This document shows positions 44,310-52,949 of a stretch of DNA of 64,000 nucleotides, one piece after another; position 1 is the stretch's first letter; each line of letters starts with the position of its first letter. Source of the stretch: Pelagihabitans sp965238025 (GTDB lineage Bacteria > Bacteroidota > Bacteroidia > Flavobacteriales > Flavobacteriaceae); the NCBI GenBank assembly GCA_965238025.1, contig OZ250162.1, positions 1,178,001 through 1,242,000 on the forward strand, given 5' to 3'. The position numbers were made by a program, and so were the translations under genes. A model generated the notes under the pieces. It did no database searches. It was not told the DNA's origin and worked only from the letters and a program-made list of their open reading frames with translations.

Positions 44310-45464
44310 TCAGAGTGTATTCAAAATCTCCGCAGCTCTTTCCAAGGTTTCTTCAGTTTTCGCAAAACAAAAACGAAGTACTTTGTCATCCCTATTATTT
44401 GCATTAAACGAAGAAAACGGAATACTGGCCAATTGATGATTTTTGATCAGGATTTCGGCATACGACTCGTCAGATGTTTGGGTTATCGAGGTATAATCCA
44501 ACAACTGAAAATAGGTGCCTTGGGATGGAGTAAACTTAAAACGGGAATTTTTGATTGCATTTAAAAAGAAGTCGCGTTTTTGTTGGTAGAAGTCGTTCAG
44601 ATTTAAATAGTGATGGTCATTTTCAAGATAGGTGGCTATAGCCCTTTGTGCTGGGTGGAATACTGAAAAAACGTTAAATTGATGAACCTTCTCAAATTCG
44701 TTCATCAAGGCTTTTGGAGCGACGCAATAGCCCATCTTCCACCCTGTTACATGAAATGTCTTTCCGAAAGAAGAACAGATAAAACTACGAGAGGCCAAAT
44801 CATCAAAACGCGCTGCGCTTTGATGTTGGGTGCCATCAAAAACAATATGCTCATATACCTCATCACTTATTAAAATGATATCTGTTGGGCGAAGGATTTC
44901 TTGTAACCGCAACATATCATCCTTAGAAAAAATACGACCACTGGGGTTGTGGGGTGTATTGATGATGACCATTTTCGTTTTGGAGGTTATTTTGGCGTTG
45001 AATTTTGCCCAATCTACGGCGTAGTCTGGAGTGTCCAGTTGAAGAGGAACGGGAACACCCCCATTCAATTTAATAGCTGGCTCATAGCAGTCATATGCAG
45101 GTTTTAGGACAATAACTTCATCATCGGGGCGAACAAAAGCGCTTATTGCCGTATAAATGGCTTGGGTGGCCCCAGCGGTTACAGTAATTTCATTTTCCGG
45201 ATGATACTTTGTGCCATGGAGCTTCTGGATTTTTTCAGAGATGATTTCCCGAAGCCCGAAATACCCTTGCATAGGCGCATATTGGTTGTGACCCCCTTGC
45301 ATTGCCTTTGTTACTAACTCGATTAGATAAGGATCTGGCGGAAAGTTTGGAAAGCCTTGCGAAAGATCAATAGCGTTATGCTTTCTGGCTAGGTTCCCAA
45401 TCGTTGTAAAAATGGTCGTTTTTAAATCGGGAAGTTTTGAGCTGTGGTTTTTTAAGAAGGCCAT
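44310..45464 (-). CDS. PLP-dependent aminotransferase, probably methionine aminotransferase
   Basis: Class I/II aminotransferase, 384 residues. Seen: DLSQGFPNFPPDPYLIE, AGATQAIYTAISAFVRPDDEV (PLP phosphate site), NTPHNPSGRIF (Asn binding the cofactor ring), and SSFGKTFHVTGWKMGYCVAP with the Schiff-base Lys and the GWK/R signature. It most resembles YbdL-type methionine (and other 2-oxo acid) aminotransferases found in flavobacteria; the substrate is inferred. Confidence 0.88.
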   Translation of the reverse strand: MAFLKNHSSKLPDLKTTIFTTIGNLARKHNAIDLSQGFPNFPPDPYLIELVTKAMQGGHNQYAPMQGYFGLREIISEKIQKLHGTKYHPENEITVTAGATQAIYTAISAFVRPDDEVIVLKPAYDCYEPAIKLNGGVPVPLQLDTPDYAVDWAKFNAKITSKTKMVIINTPHNPSGRIFSKDDMLRLQEILRPTDIILISDEVYEHIVFDGTQHQSAARFDDLASRSFICSSFGKTFHVTGWKMGYCVAPKALMNEFEKVHQFNVFSVFHPAQRAIATYLENDHHYLNLNDFYQQKRDFFLNAIKNSRFKFTPSQGTYFQLLDYTSITQTSDESYAEILIKNHQLASIPFSSFNANNRDDKVLRFCFAKTEETLERAAEILNTL

Positions 45465-45480
45465 GATGTTATCGTCTCCC

Positions 45481-45488
45481 CAAAAATA
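45481..45488 (-). promoter_or_regulatory. -7 element of the aminotransferase gene
   Basis: Minus strand TATTTTTG, a match to TAnnTTTG, 16 bases before the ATG. No TTTG at the usual upstream distance. Confidence 0.4.
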
Positions 45489-45532
45489 ATTAAATATAAT
45501 TGGGCCCTGAATAACAAAACTGGATCTTTTGC

Positions 45533-45802
45533 TTATAACATCCTGTCGAGGAATTTTTTATCGCCCTCTGCCTGTAATTGTGTTGCCAATGAATTATCAA
45601 AGGCCTTTCGGATAAGTTTTTGAATGGCGCGGGCATTCAACTTTGTTAAACTGTTGGTTCTATAGACCACATCGCGGATGGTCGAAAAACTAACGTTAGC
45701 CACGGCCGCAACATCTGCAATATCGTCTTTGGTGGTGTTTCTTCTTAGGGTCAGGGATAACTTTTCGGTTATGGGCTTTCCGTACTCATTTTTTTTGAAC
45801 AT
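45533..45802 (-). CDS. Small HTH-like protein of unknown function
   Basis: An 89-residue protein. The middle (DDIADVAAVANVSFSTIRDVVYRTNSLTKLNARAIQKLIRKAF, about 26-69) reads like a helix-turn-helix of the LacI/XRE kind, in which a turn at NVS is followed by a recognition helix. I do not recognise a family. It lies 68 bp upstream of the aminotransferase and has its own ATG. It is divergent from the XRE gene at 45976. Confidence 0.7.
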   Translation of the reverse strand: MFKKNEYGKPITEKLSLTLRRNTTKDDIADVAAVANVSFSTIRDVVYRTNSLTKLNARAIQKLIRKAFDNSLATQLQAEGDKKFLDRML

Positions 45803-45886
45803 GGGCTGCAGTGTATTTGGTTCATAATACTTTAAAGGGTGGTGTTTTGGAGATCTGAATTTGAAAGGTCTCTAGCACCATTTTGC

Positions 45887-45894
45887 TATATTTG
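45887..45894 (+). promoter_or_regulatory. -7 element of the XRE regulator gene
   Basis: TATATTTG, matching TAnnTTTG. The nearest TTTG is at 45860-45863, a little far (23 bases). The site lies about 80 bp before the chosen ATG at 45976 and about 48 bp before the alternative ATG at 45943. Confidence 0.5.
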
Positions 45895-45975
45895 CCTGTA
45901 AACGAATTACAGATAGTGTAATAAAATTGCATATACAACAATATGCGTAAGATTATTACACAATATTACAATTTT

Positions 45976-46686
45976 ATGTTTGTATTAAAGCAGCTAAGGC
46001 GAAAAAAAGATATAAATCAGTCAGATTTGGCCGAGGCTATTGGCGTGAGTCTTCGTACAATTCAGCTTTACGAGAAAAAGAATGCAAATATTCCCATTAA
46101 AAATCTTACAAAAATTGCACAGTTCTTCGGAGTCTCTATTTCACAGCTTTATGCGCATGAGGTAAATGAGATTGATCTTGTTTATGATAGGACAGATAAA
46201 AATGCTAAAAGAGTGCATGAGATACGTAAAATTAGCCCTGGAAAGTATGTGTTGATTACGCCCTTTGTCGCTGCCGAGCAGCAAGATGATTATATACACC
46301 TGTTCGACAAACGTAGTTTTATAAGTGGCTTGGTCAAATTAGGGTTTGTAATCGATCGGGTTTCCGTTGCGAACTATATGGCCTTTGAAATTGCCAATGA
46401 GTCGATGAACAATGGTAAGTATAATGGCATTCCTGGAAAGGCAATCGTTTTGGGGAAGCAAGTTTCTATCAAGGAACTTAAGAAAAAGATCGGTGTCGTA
46501 GACTTTCAGTATTGGGTAATTGTGCACAAAGATGGTATTATGTGCAAGGATGTTGTTTCTTATGACAAAAAGAACGAAACCATCGTTTGCCAAAGCCTTA
46601 ATGCTTCACCGGAGTTTCCAGATTTTGAAATAAGGCTAGCCGATATAAAGCAAGTTTTCGCGATTATTAGAAAACAGATTGACTAG
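45976..46686 (+). CDS. XRE-family transcriptional regulator with C-terminal S24-like domain
   Basis: A 236-residue regulator. Residues 1-60 are a Cro/CI-type HTH (LKQLRRKKDINQSDLAEAIGVSLRTIQLYEKKNANIPIKNLTKIAQFFGVSISQLYAHE). The rest resembles the S24/LexA peptidase fold used by phage-type repressors (LFDKRSFISG, YNGIPGKAIVLGKQV, YWVIVHKDGIMCKDVVSYD), but I see no clear Ser-Lys pair. An ATG at 45943 would add 11 residues; the ATG at 45976 starts closer to the HTH. Its end overlaps the end of the convergent vsr gene by 4 bp. Confidence 0.85.
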   Translation: MFVLKQLRRKKDINQSDLAEAIGVSLRTIQLYEKKNANIPIKNLTKIAQFFGVSISQLYAHEVNEIDLVYDRTDKNAKRVHEIRKISPGKYVLITPFVAAEQQDDYIHLFDKRSFISGLVKLGFVIDRVSVANYMAFEIANESMNNGKYNGIPGKAIVLGKQVSIKELKKKIGVVDFQYWVIVHKDGIMCKDVVSYDKKNETIVCQSLNASPEFPDFEIRLADIKQVFAIIRKQID

Positions 46687-47162
46687 ATTTTCGATTTCAC
46701 GATCTCGAGGTGGGTAACGACCTCTTGTACACAGCGCTTCAACTCTTTTTTGACCTCGCCTTCCCAAAACCGAAAGACCTTATAGCCCAGGTGTTCCAGT
46801 TCATGATTTACTTGCCTATCGCGCTGCATATTACGTTCTATCTTTGCAATCCAAAATTCACGATTCGTCTTTATTTTCGGTTTCTTTTCTTCCCAATTAT
46901 GGCCATGCCAATATTCCCCGTCAATAAAAACCACTGTCCTGTACTTTTTAAGGGCAATATCAGGTCTTCCTATGAGTTTACGATAATCTATGCGATAGCG
47001 ATACCCAGCAGCGTAAAGCGCTCGTCGAAAGACGAGCTCAGGTTTGGTGTTCTTTCCACGAATCTTGCCCATAATTTTTGAACGCTTGGGAGTCGTGTAA
47101 AACCCGGATTCTTCGTTAAACCGAGGCACTTTTATGGGTTCTTCTGAGTAAGGTTTGGACAT
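46683..47162 (-). CDS. Very short patch repair-type endonuclease (Vsr-like), orphan
   Basis: A 159-residue Vsr-like nuclease of the PD-(D/E)XK fold. Family motifs: MGKIRGKNTKPELVFRRALYAAGYRYRIDY, GRPDIALKKYRTVVFIDGEYWHGHNW, then the helix with RDRQVNHELEHLGYKVFRFWE. In E. coli Vsr the sequence after the catalytic Asp is HGCFWH; here it is DGEYWH, so two zinc ligands are missing, as in many Bacteroidota homologues. No DNA cytosine methyltransferase is nearby, so it is an orphan. It may cut mismatched or modified DNA, but its target is unknown. Confidence 0.85.
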   Translation of the reverse strand: MSKPYSEEPIKVPRFNEESGFYTTPKRSKIMGKIRGKNTKPELVFRRALYAAGYRYRIDYRKLIGRPDIALKKYRTVVFIDGEYWHGHNWEEKKPKIKTNREFWIAKIERNMQRDRQVNHELEHLGYKVFRFWEGEVKKELKRCVQEVVTHLEIVKSKI

Positions 47163-47286
47163 GTTCTAAAATTACTAAAATCGGTTCATAGAACGAAAAG
47201 ATAGCCGTTTAACAAATCTTGCTACATTTAGAATTCTTAAGATCCGAACCGTAGAATCTAGTATTTTTAAACTGTTATTGTCACCT

Positions 47287-48210
47287 ATGAACAGTAAAAA
47301 CCAACAACAGTTACTCTATATTAATAGAATCAACAAGGTAGTTGAGTTTATCGAAACTAATCTTGATAGTGAGCTGTCACTAGATATACTAGCAGAAATC
47401 GCCTGTTTTTCGCCATACCATTTCCATAGAGTTTTCTCGGCGCTGCTTGAAGAAACTCCTAATAACTTTATAATAAGGCAACGATTGGAAAAGATTGCCA
47501 ATCATTTGCTTGTTGGCAATAACGATTCTTTGACCAATTTGTCCAATCAATATGGGTTTAAAAGCATCCATTCGTTCTCAAGGGCATTTAAGAAATTTTA
47601 CGGAATGAGCGCCTCTGAGTTTCAAAAAAGAGGGCGGAATGAGTTTAGCAAGATTGGTCAAAAGCAAAGCAAGAATGGTACAGAAAAAATATCCTTTACG
47701 AAATACTTTTACACTATTGATAATCTTAAAAACTGGTTACAAATGAAAACAAAAGTAGAGGTGAAAGTAATGCCAGAACTTCAATTGGCGCATGTAAGAC
47801 ATCAAGGGGCTTTTAATGAAATTGGTAAGGCGTTCGAAAAATTAATAGGATGGGCGGGCCCAAGAGGTTTGTTGAATTTTCCAAAAACCAAGATGGCAGG
47901 TATTTATTATGATAGCCCCAGAGTTACAGATGAATCGAAAATGCATTCTAGTGCATGTATCACTATAGCCGATAATGTTGAGGTTTCTGGGGAAGTAGGA
48001 AAAGTAACGATTCCGAAAGGAAAATTTGCGGTTGGGAGTTTTAAAATCAAGTCGGATGAATTCGAGAAGGCGTGGAATAGTATGACTTTATGGATTCCCG
48101 AAAATAATTTTGAACTCCGTGATGGGCATTACCATGAAATATATCACAATGATGGAAACCAACACCCTGATGGCTTATTCTTCGTAGATATTTGCATTCC
48201 CGTTGAATAA
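47287..48210 (+). CDS. AraC-family regulator with GyrI-like effector domain
   Basis: A 307-residue transcription factor. Residues 15-115 are the AraC DNA-binding domain with two HTHs (SLDILAEIACFSPYHFHRVFSALLEETPNNFIIRQRLEKIANHLL and LSNQYGFKSIHSFSRAFKKFYGMSASEF). Residues about 150-307 are a GyrI-like/BacT small-molecule-binding domain (VKVMPELQLAHVRHQGAFNEIGKAFEKL). A TTG at 47278 is in frame; the ATG at 47287 is the start. Such proteins often sense aromatic or antimicrobial compounds. A terminator follows at 48225. Confidence 0.92.
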   Translation: MNSKNQQQLLYINRINKVVEFIETNLDSELSLDILAEIACFSPYHFHRVFSALLEETPNNFIIRQRLEKIANHLLVGNNDSLTNLSNQYGFKSIHSFSRAFKKFYGMSASEFQKRGRNEFSKIGQKQSKNGTEKISFTKYFYTIDNLKNWLQMKTKVEVKVMPELQLAHVRHQGAFNEIGKAFEKLIGWAGPRGLLNFPKTKMAGIYYDSPRVTDESKMHSSACITIADNVEVSGEVGKVTIPKGKFAVGSFKIKSDEFEKAWNSMTLWIPENNFELRDGHYHEIYHNDGNQHPDGLFFVDICIPVE

Positions 48211-48224
48211 AAGCAATTTGACTA

Positions 48225-48261
48225 AAAATCCCAAACTCTTTTTTTTGGAATTTGGGATTTT
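48225..48261 (+). terminator. Terminator after the AraC/GyrI gene
   Basis: AAAATCCCAAA (48225-48235) pairs perfectly with TTTGGGATTTT (48251-48261), then TAAATTTTTT. Confidence 0.85.
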
Positions 48262-48312
48262 AAATTTTTTGTCAGTCTTGGTGCAATTGAAATGTCTAAA
48301 CCCCAATATGGT

Positions 48313-48334
48313 CTTCGACTACGCTCAGACTACA
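48313..48334. repeat. Half REP-like element
   Basis: A single arm with core TTCGACTACGCTCAG, close to the right arm of the 34661-34725 inverted repeat (core TTCGACTGCGCTCAG). It lies beside the sdhB stop codon. Confidence 0.6.
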
Positions 48335-49081
48335 TTATCCTTTTAGGCTAGCACTGTAATATTCACGGTTCATACGGGCAATATTCTCCAAGGAAATTCC
48401 TTTTGGGCATTCTATTTCACAAGCTCCAGTGTTTGTACAGTTGCCAAAACCTTCCAAATCCATTTGGCGTACCATATTCTGAACACGTTCTGTAGCCTCT
48501 ACTTGACCTTGTGGCAATAATGCAAATTGAGAAACTTTAGCGGAAGTAAATAGCATCGCGCTTGCATTTTTACAGGCAGCAACACAAGCGCCGCAACCAA
48601 TACAGGTAGCAGCATCCATTGCTTCATCAGCATCGTGTTTAGCAATAGGGATGGCATTGGCATCAATGGTATTTCCTGAGGTATTGACCGAAATATAGCC
48701 TCCGGCCTGTTGAATTCTATCAAAGGCACTACGATCAACGATTAGATCTTTGATAACTGGAAAGGCCTTAGCCCTGAAGGGTTCAATATAAATGGTGTCC
48801 CCGTCATTGAACTTCCTCATATGCAATTGACAGGTAGTAACCAATCTATCCGGGCCATGCGGCTCCCCATTTATCTGTAGGGAACAGGTACCACAAATTC
48901 CTTCGCGGCAATCATGATCAAATTCTACCGGCTCTTCACCCTTATTAATGAGTTCTTCATTAAGAACATCTAACATTTCTAAAAAAGACATGTCGCCTTC
49001 TACACCTTTTATGGCGTAATCTACCATTTGCCCCTTGGACTTGGCATCTTTCTGACGCCATATTTTCAATGTTAATTTCAT
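48335..49081 (-). CDS. sdhB: Succinate dehydrogenase iron-sulfur subunit
   Basis: Electron-transfer subunit of complex II, 248 residues. [2Fe-2S] ligands in CREGICGTCSLQINGEPHG, [4Fe-4S] motif CIGCGACVAACKNAS, and the third cluster motif CTNTGACEIECPKGI. Last gene of the sdhCAB operon; sdhA ends 31 bp upstream. The reaction is succinate to fumarate, with electrons passed to menaquinone in this phylum. Confidence 0.97.
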   Translation of the reverse strand: MKLTLKIWRQKDAKSKGQMVDYAIKGVEGDMSFLEMLDVLNEELINKGEEPVEFDHDCREGICGTCSLQINGEPHGPDRLVTTCQLHMRKFNDGDTIYIEPFRAKAFPVIKDLIVDRSAFDRIQQAGGYISVNTSGNTIDANAIPIAKHDADEAMDAATCIGCGACVAACKNASAMLFTSAKVSQFALLPQGQVEATERVQNMVRQMDLEGFGNCTNTGACEIECPKGISLENIARMNREYYSASLKG

Positions 49082-49112
49082 AACGGGTATTCGTTAATGG
49101 TTATTCGTTAAC

Positions 49113-51116
49113 CTATTTATAAGACCTTGTCTTCAATTCAATGTTTTCGTACGTCAGTTCTTCTTTATGCAAAACAGCATCTTTCGGCTCGCCTTTATAT
49201 TCCCAAGCCGAAACAAATTTGAAATTCTTATCATCGCGCATGGCTTCCCCCTCTGGCGTTTGGTATTCCTCACGGAAGTGCCCTCCACAAGATTCGTTTC
49301 TTGTTAAGGCATCTTTGGCGAATAACTCCCCAAGTTCAAGAAAATCGGCAACACGACCTGCTTTTTCCAGTTCTTGGTTCATACCTTCAGCTTTCCCTGG
49401 AATTTTTACGTTTTCCCAAAAATCTTTTCGCAGGACAGAAATTTCATCAATGGCGCTCTCCAAGTCTTTTGCATTTCGAGCCATTCCGCATTTATTCCAC
49501 ATGATTTTGCCCAATTTCTTATGGTAGTAATCTACGGAATGTGCTCCACTTCCTGACATCAATTTTTCCAATCGTTCCTTTACGGCCTTTTCGGCTGCAT
49601 CAAACGCTGCGGAATCTATTGAAATCGGGCCAGTTCTAATGTCGTTCGATAGATAATCACCTATGGTATAGGGCAATACAAAATACCCGTCGGCAAGACC
49701 TTGCATGAGGGCTGATGCGCCCAGTCTGTTAGCGCCGTGGTCGCTAAAATTAGCCTCTCCGGCACAATAGCAACCTTCTATAGTAGTTTGCAGGTTATAG
49801 TCAACCCAGAGCCCACCCATGGTGTAATGTACCGCGGGATAGATCATCATAGGGGTTTCATACGGGTTTTGATCTACGATTTTCTCATACATCTGAAATA
49901 GATTCCCGTACTTGGCTTCTATGACCTCCTTACCCAGTCTTGTTATTTCCTTATCATCCGCATTCTTCATACCGTGGGTCAAAGCTTGCTCTTTTCCGTA
50001 GCGTTGTATAGCAGCGGCAAAATCCAAATAAACGGCTTCTCCAGTTTTATTAACGCCAAAACCGGCATCGCAACGCTCTTTGGCCGCTCTTGAAGCTACA
50101 TCCCTAGGAACTAGGTTCCCAAAGGCCGGATAACGACGTTCCAGATAATAGTCACGATCTTCTTCTTTTAACTGCAATGGTTTTAATTTTCCTTCGCGTA
50201 TGGCCTGCGCATCTTCGATCCGTTTTGGTACCCAGATTCGACCATCGTTACGCAACGATTCCGACATCAGGGTGAGTTTGGATTGATGATCTCCGGAAAC
50301 AGGGATACAGGTAGGATGGATTTGTGTAAAGCAAGGGTTGGCAAAGAATGCTCCCCTGCGGTGCGCTCGCCAAGCGGCCATTACATTACTTCCCATGGCA
50401 TTGGTAGAAAGAAAGAAAACATTGCCGTAACCACCGGTAGCCAAAACTACAGCGTGGGCGGAATGACGTTGAATTTCCCCTGTTACCAGGTTACGGGCAA
50501 TGATGCCACGCGCTTTTCCATCTACCAAAACCAAATCCATCATTTCATGACGGTTGTTAGATTGTATTTTACCACGATTAATTTGACGGTTCATAGCCGA
50601 ATATGCCCCTAAAAGCAGTTGCTGCCCAGTTTGTCCTTTTGCGTAAAAAGTTCGGGAAACCAAAACCCCACCAAAGGAACGATTGTCTAACAAGCCACCA
50701 TATTCACGCGCGAAAGGCACCCCTTGGGCCACACATTGGTCAATAATATTGCCTGATACTTCAGCCAAACGATATACGTTGGACTCTCGGGAACGGTAGT
50801 CCCCTCCCTTTACAGTATCGTAGAAAAGACGGTAGTTACTATCGCCATCGCCTTGATAGTTTTTTGCGGCGTTGATTCCCCCTTGGGCCGCAATCGAGTG
50901 TGCCCGGCGAGGAGAATCTTGATAACAAAATGTTTTTACATTGTACCCCAATTCGGCAAGGGTTGCAGCGGCCGCACCACCTGCTAGACCCGTACCTACC
51001 ACGATAACATCTATATTTCGTTTGTTGGCTGGGTTCACCAGATTGATATCGTTTTTATGCTTGGTCCACTTGTTGGCCAATGGCCCCGAAGGAGCTTTAG
51101 AATCCAATATGCCCAT
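49113..51116 (-). CDS. sdhA: Succinate dehydrogenase flavoprotein subunit
   Basis: Catalytic FAD subunit of complex II, 667 residues, the length seen in Bacteroidota. N-terminal dinucleotide motif VVGTGLAGGAAAATLAELG, covalent FAD site HSIAAQGGINAAKN, and the active-site block PTCIPVSGDHQSKLTLMSESLRNDGRIWVP. The ATG at 51116 begins MGILDSKAPSGPLANKW. Operon with sdhC upstream (2 bp gap) and sdhB downstream. Confidence 0.98.
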   Translation of the reverse strand: MGILDSKAPSGPLANKWTKHKNDINLVNPANKRNIDVIVVGTGLAGGAAAATLAELGYNVKTFCYQDSPRRAHSIAAQGGINAAKNYQGDGDSNYRLFYDTVKGGDYRSRESNVYRLAEVSGNIIDQCVAQGVPFAREYGGLLDNRSFGGVLVSRTFYAKGQTGQQLLLGAYSAMNRQINRGKIQSNNRHEMMDLVLVDGKARGIIARNLVTGEIQRHSAHAVVLATGGYGNVFFLSTNAMGSNVMAAWRAHRRGAFFANPCFTQIHPTCIPVSGDHQSKLTLMSESLRNDGRIWVPKRIEDAQAIREGKLKPLQLKEEDRDYYLERRYPAFGNLVPRDVASRAAKERCDAGFGVNKTGEAVYLDFAAAIQRYGKEQALTHGMKNADDKEITRLGKEVIEAKYGNLFQMYEKIVDQNPYETPMMIYPAVHYTMGGLWVDYNLQTTIEGCYCAGEANFSDHGANRLGASALMQGLADGYFVLPYTIGDYLSNDIRTGPISIDSAAFDAAEKAVKERLEKLMSGSGAHSVDYYHKKLGKIMWNKCGMARNAKDLESAIDEISVLRKDFWENVKIPGKAEGMNQELEKAGRVADFLELGELFAKDALTRNESCGGHFREEYQTPEGEAMRDDKNFKFVSAWEYKGEPKDAVLHKEELTYENIELKTRSYK

Positions 51117-51118
51117 AA

Positions 51119-51787
51119 TTAGTGTGTTAACGGATTAAGGTGATGGTAAAGAGCGATAAAAACGAAACCTAATGGAATCGCAATCGCGAAAATTTTTGTG
51201 AATAACTTGATTGCTGGGGTATACTTATTGTTCACACCCATGGTTTGGAACGATGAAGCGAAGCCGTGTAGCAGGTGCATTGCCAATAGAACAAAGGAAA
51301 TAACATATAGGGCCGTTCTCCAGAAGGGCTCAAATTTGTGAACGGTCTCGGCATAATAGCGAGTGGCATCTTCGGGATGACTATCGATATACTTATGCGC
51401 AATTTCCGGGAACCAAAAGTCGTAAAAGTGAAGTCCAAGGAAAGCAAGAATCACAAGACCAGTGATAATCATGTTTCGCGATATCCAAGAAGCGCCGGCA
51501 CTTCCTTTATATTTAGCATATTTAACGCCTCGAGCACTTCGGTTCTGAAGTTCAAGTACAAAACCCATCACAAAATGTATGATTACACCAGCAATTAGAA
51601 TCGGCTGTAAAACGTACTGTACCAATGGGTTGTACCCCATAAAATGCGACCAGGAATTAAACGTGTCCGGAGCAATTACAGAAGTGGCGTTGATTACGAA
51701 GTGTTGTCCTAGAAAAAGGACCAAAAAGAGGCCCGATAAAGCCATAATGACTTTTCGGGCAAGTGAAGATTTTACTAATCCGCTCAT
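51119..51787 (-). CDS. sdhC: Succinate dehydrogenase cytochrome b subunit
   Basis: Membrane anchor of complex II, 222 residues with five helices (B-type, di-haem, quinone-binding). Conserved histidines are in GQHFVINAT, GVIIHFVMGFVLELQNRSARG, ILAFLGLHFYDFWFPE, and LLAMHLLHGFASSFQTMG. An open frame reaches 51838, but the ATG at 51787 (MSGLVKSSLARKVIMALSG) is the family start and is placed correctly after the promoter. First gene of sdhCAB. Confidence 0.95.
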   Translation of the reverse strand: MSGLVKSSLARKVIMALSGLFLVLFLGQHFVINATSVIAPDTFNSWSHFMGYNPLVQYVLQPILIAGVIIHFVMGFVLELQNRSARGVKYAKYKGSAGASWISRNMIITGLVILAFLGLHFYDFWFPEIAHKYIDSHPEDATRYYAETVHKFEPFWRTALYVISFVLLAMHLLHGFASSFQTMGVNNKYTPAIKLFTKIFAIAIPLGFVFIALYHHLNPLTH

Positions 51788-51807
51788 TAGTTGTTTATTT
51801 AGCGTTA

Positions 51808-51839
51808 CAAATTTAGGGCACGCAAGAGTTATTAACAAG
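51808..51839 (-). promoter_or_regulatory. Promoter of sdhCAB
   Basis: Minus strand CTTG (51839-51836), 20 bases, then TAAATTTG (51815-51808). It lies 20 bases before the sdhC ATG. Confidence 0.7.
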
Positions 51840-52055
51840 TTTTAACACGCTTTAGTATTGCATTACCATAAAAGATGCATTGGTGTTGAAGGCTGAATGG
51901 TCTTTTGGCTATTTATTTATTCGATTCTGACTTTTAACAGAAATGTCTTTTTGTCAAAAAAGGGGGTTAGGGATGAAAATTCAGCCTTTAAATAGTAACA
52001 TTTGCGTTTTTTGCCCGATATTGAGCTTGTAATAGAAACGCTGACCAAACCAAAC

Positions 52056-52949
52056 ATGAATATCGCTCTTTTGTCCGTAAGCATGAATGTCTATTCGACT
52101 AAAAGAATAGCGGAAGAGGCACAAAAACTAGGGCATTATATAGAACAGGTGGATCATACGAAATGCTCCGTAAAATTAGGTGCGGGCAAGCCACGGATTT
52201 ACGTTGGCGAGGATGATATTACCAACGAATTTGATGCGATAATCCCGCGTATAGGGGCTAAGGTATCGAGACATGGAGCGGCTATTGTAAAGCAATTTGA
52301 GATGAACGGAGTGTTTAGTACTGCCCGCTCATTAAGTATTCTAAGGGCCCGTAACAAGGTAAGAACGCTACAGATTATGGCCAGAAAGGGAATTCCCATT
52401 CCTGAGACGCTATTTTCGATAAATCCAGATAATATAAACGAACAGATAGAAATTATCGGAGGTACTCCAGTAATCATAAAATTACAAGAGGGCACCCAAG
52501 GTCTTGGGGTAATTCTCGCGGAAACCAAAAAATCGGCGAAGTCTATTATAGATACGCTGTATAAGATGAACACTAGCATTTTAATGCAGAAATTTATCGA
52601 GGAAAGTAACGGGGAAGACATTCGTATTTTTGTCGTCGGCAACAAGATCGTTGCCAGCATGAAACGTAAAAGTGAGGCCGGGGAGTTTAGATCTAATGTA
52701 CATAGGGGGGGATCCACAGAACTGGTCAATTTATCCTCAAAGGAAAAACATATTGCCCTGAATGCAACCAAGCATATAGGTTTGGGGGTTGCGGGGGTGG
52801 ATATCATACGCTCTAAAAAGGGCCCTTTATTGATCGAGGTCAATGCATCACCGGGCTTACAAGGTATAGAAGGCGCTACAGGAGTTAATATTGCCAAGGA
52901 AATTGTATTATATGTCGAAAGAAATGGACGAAGAAAGAGAAGGAAATAA
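52056..52949 (+). CDS. rimK: ATP-grasp RimK-like ligase
   Basis: ATP-grasp ligase of the RimK family, 297 residues, which adds glutamate to the C-terminus of ribosomal protein S6 or makes related peptides. Seen: RIGAKVSRHG, IIKLQEGTQGLGVIL (ATP loop), LMQKFIEESNGEDIRIFVVGNKIVASMKR, FRSNVHRGGSTE, and GVDIIRSKKGPLLIEVNASPGLQGIE with the metal-binding Asn/Glu. A frame is open to 52002; the ATG at 52056 gives the family start MNIALLS. It overlaps the next gene, an AstE-like hydrolase, by about 38 bp, so they are coupled. Confidence 0.92.
   Translation: MNIALLSVSMNVYSTKRIAEEAQKLGHYIEQVDHTKCSVKLGAGKPRIYVGEDDITNEFDAIIPRIGAKVSRHGAAIVKQFEMNGVFSTARSLSILRARNKVRTLQIMARKGIPIPETLFSINPDNINEQIEIIGGTPVIIKLQEGTQGLGVILAETKKSAKSIIDTLYKMNTSILMQKFIEESNGEDIRIFVVGNKIVASMKRKSEAGEFRSNVHRGGSTELVNLSSKEKHIALNATKHIGLGVAGVDIIRSKKGPLLIEVNASPGLQGIEGATGVNIAKEIVLYVERNGRRKRRK

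Noticed and set aside
52199..52897. 232-codon open frame on the minus strand over the rimK gene
   Set aside because: It lies wholly inside the rimK coding region, has no family motifs, and rimK shows clear ATP-grasp motifs on the plus strand.
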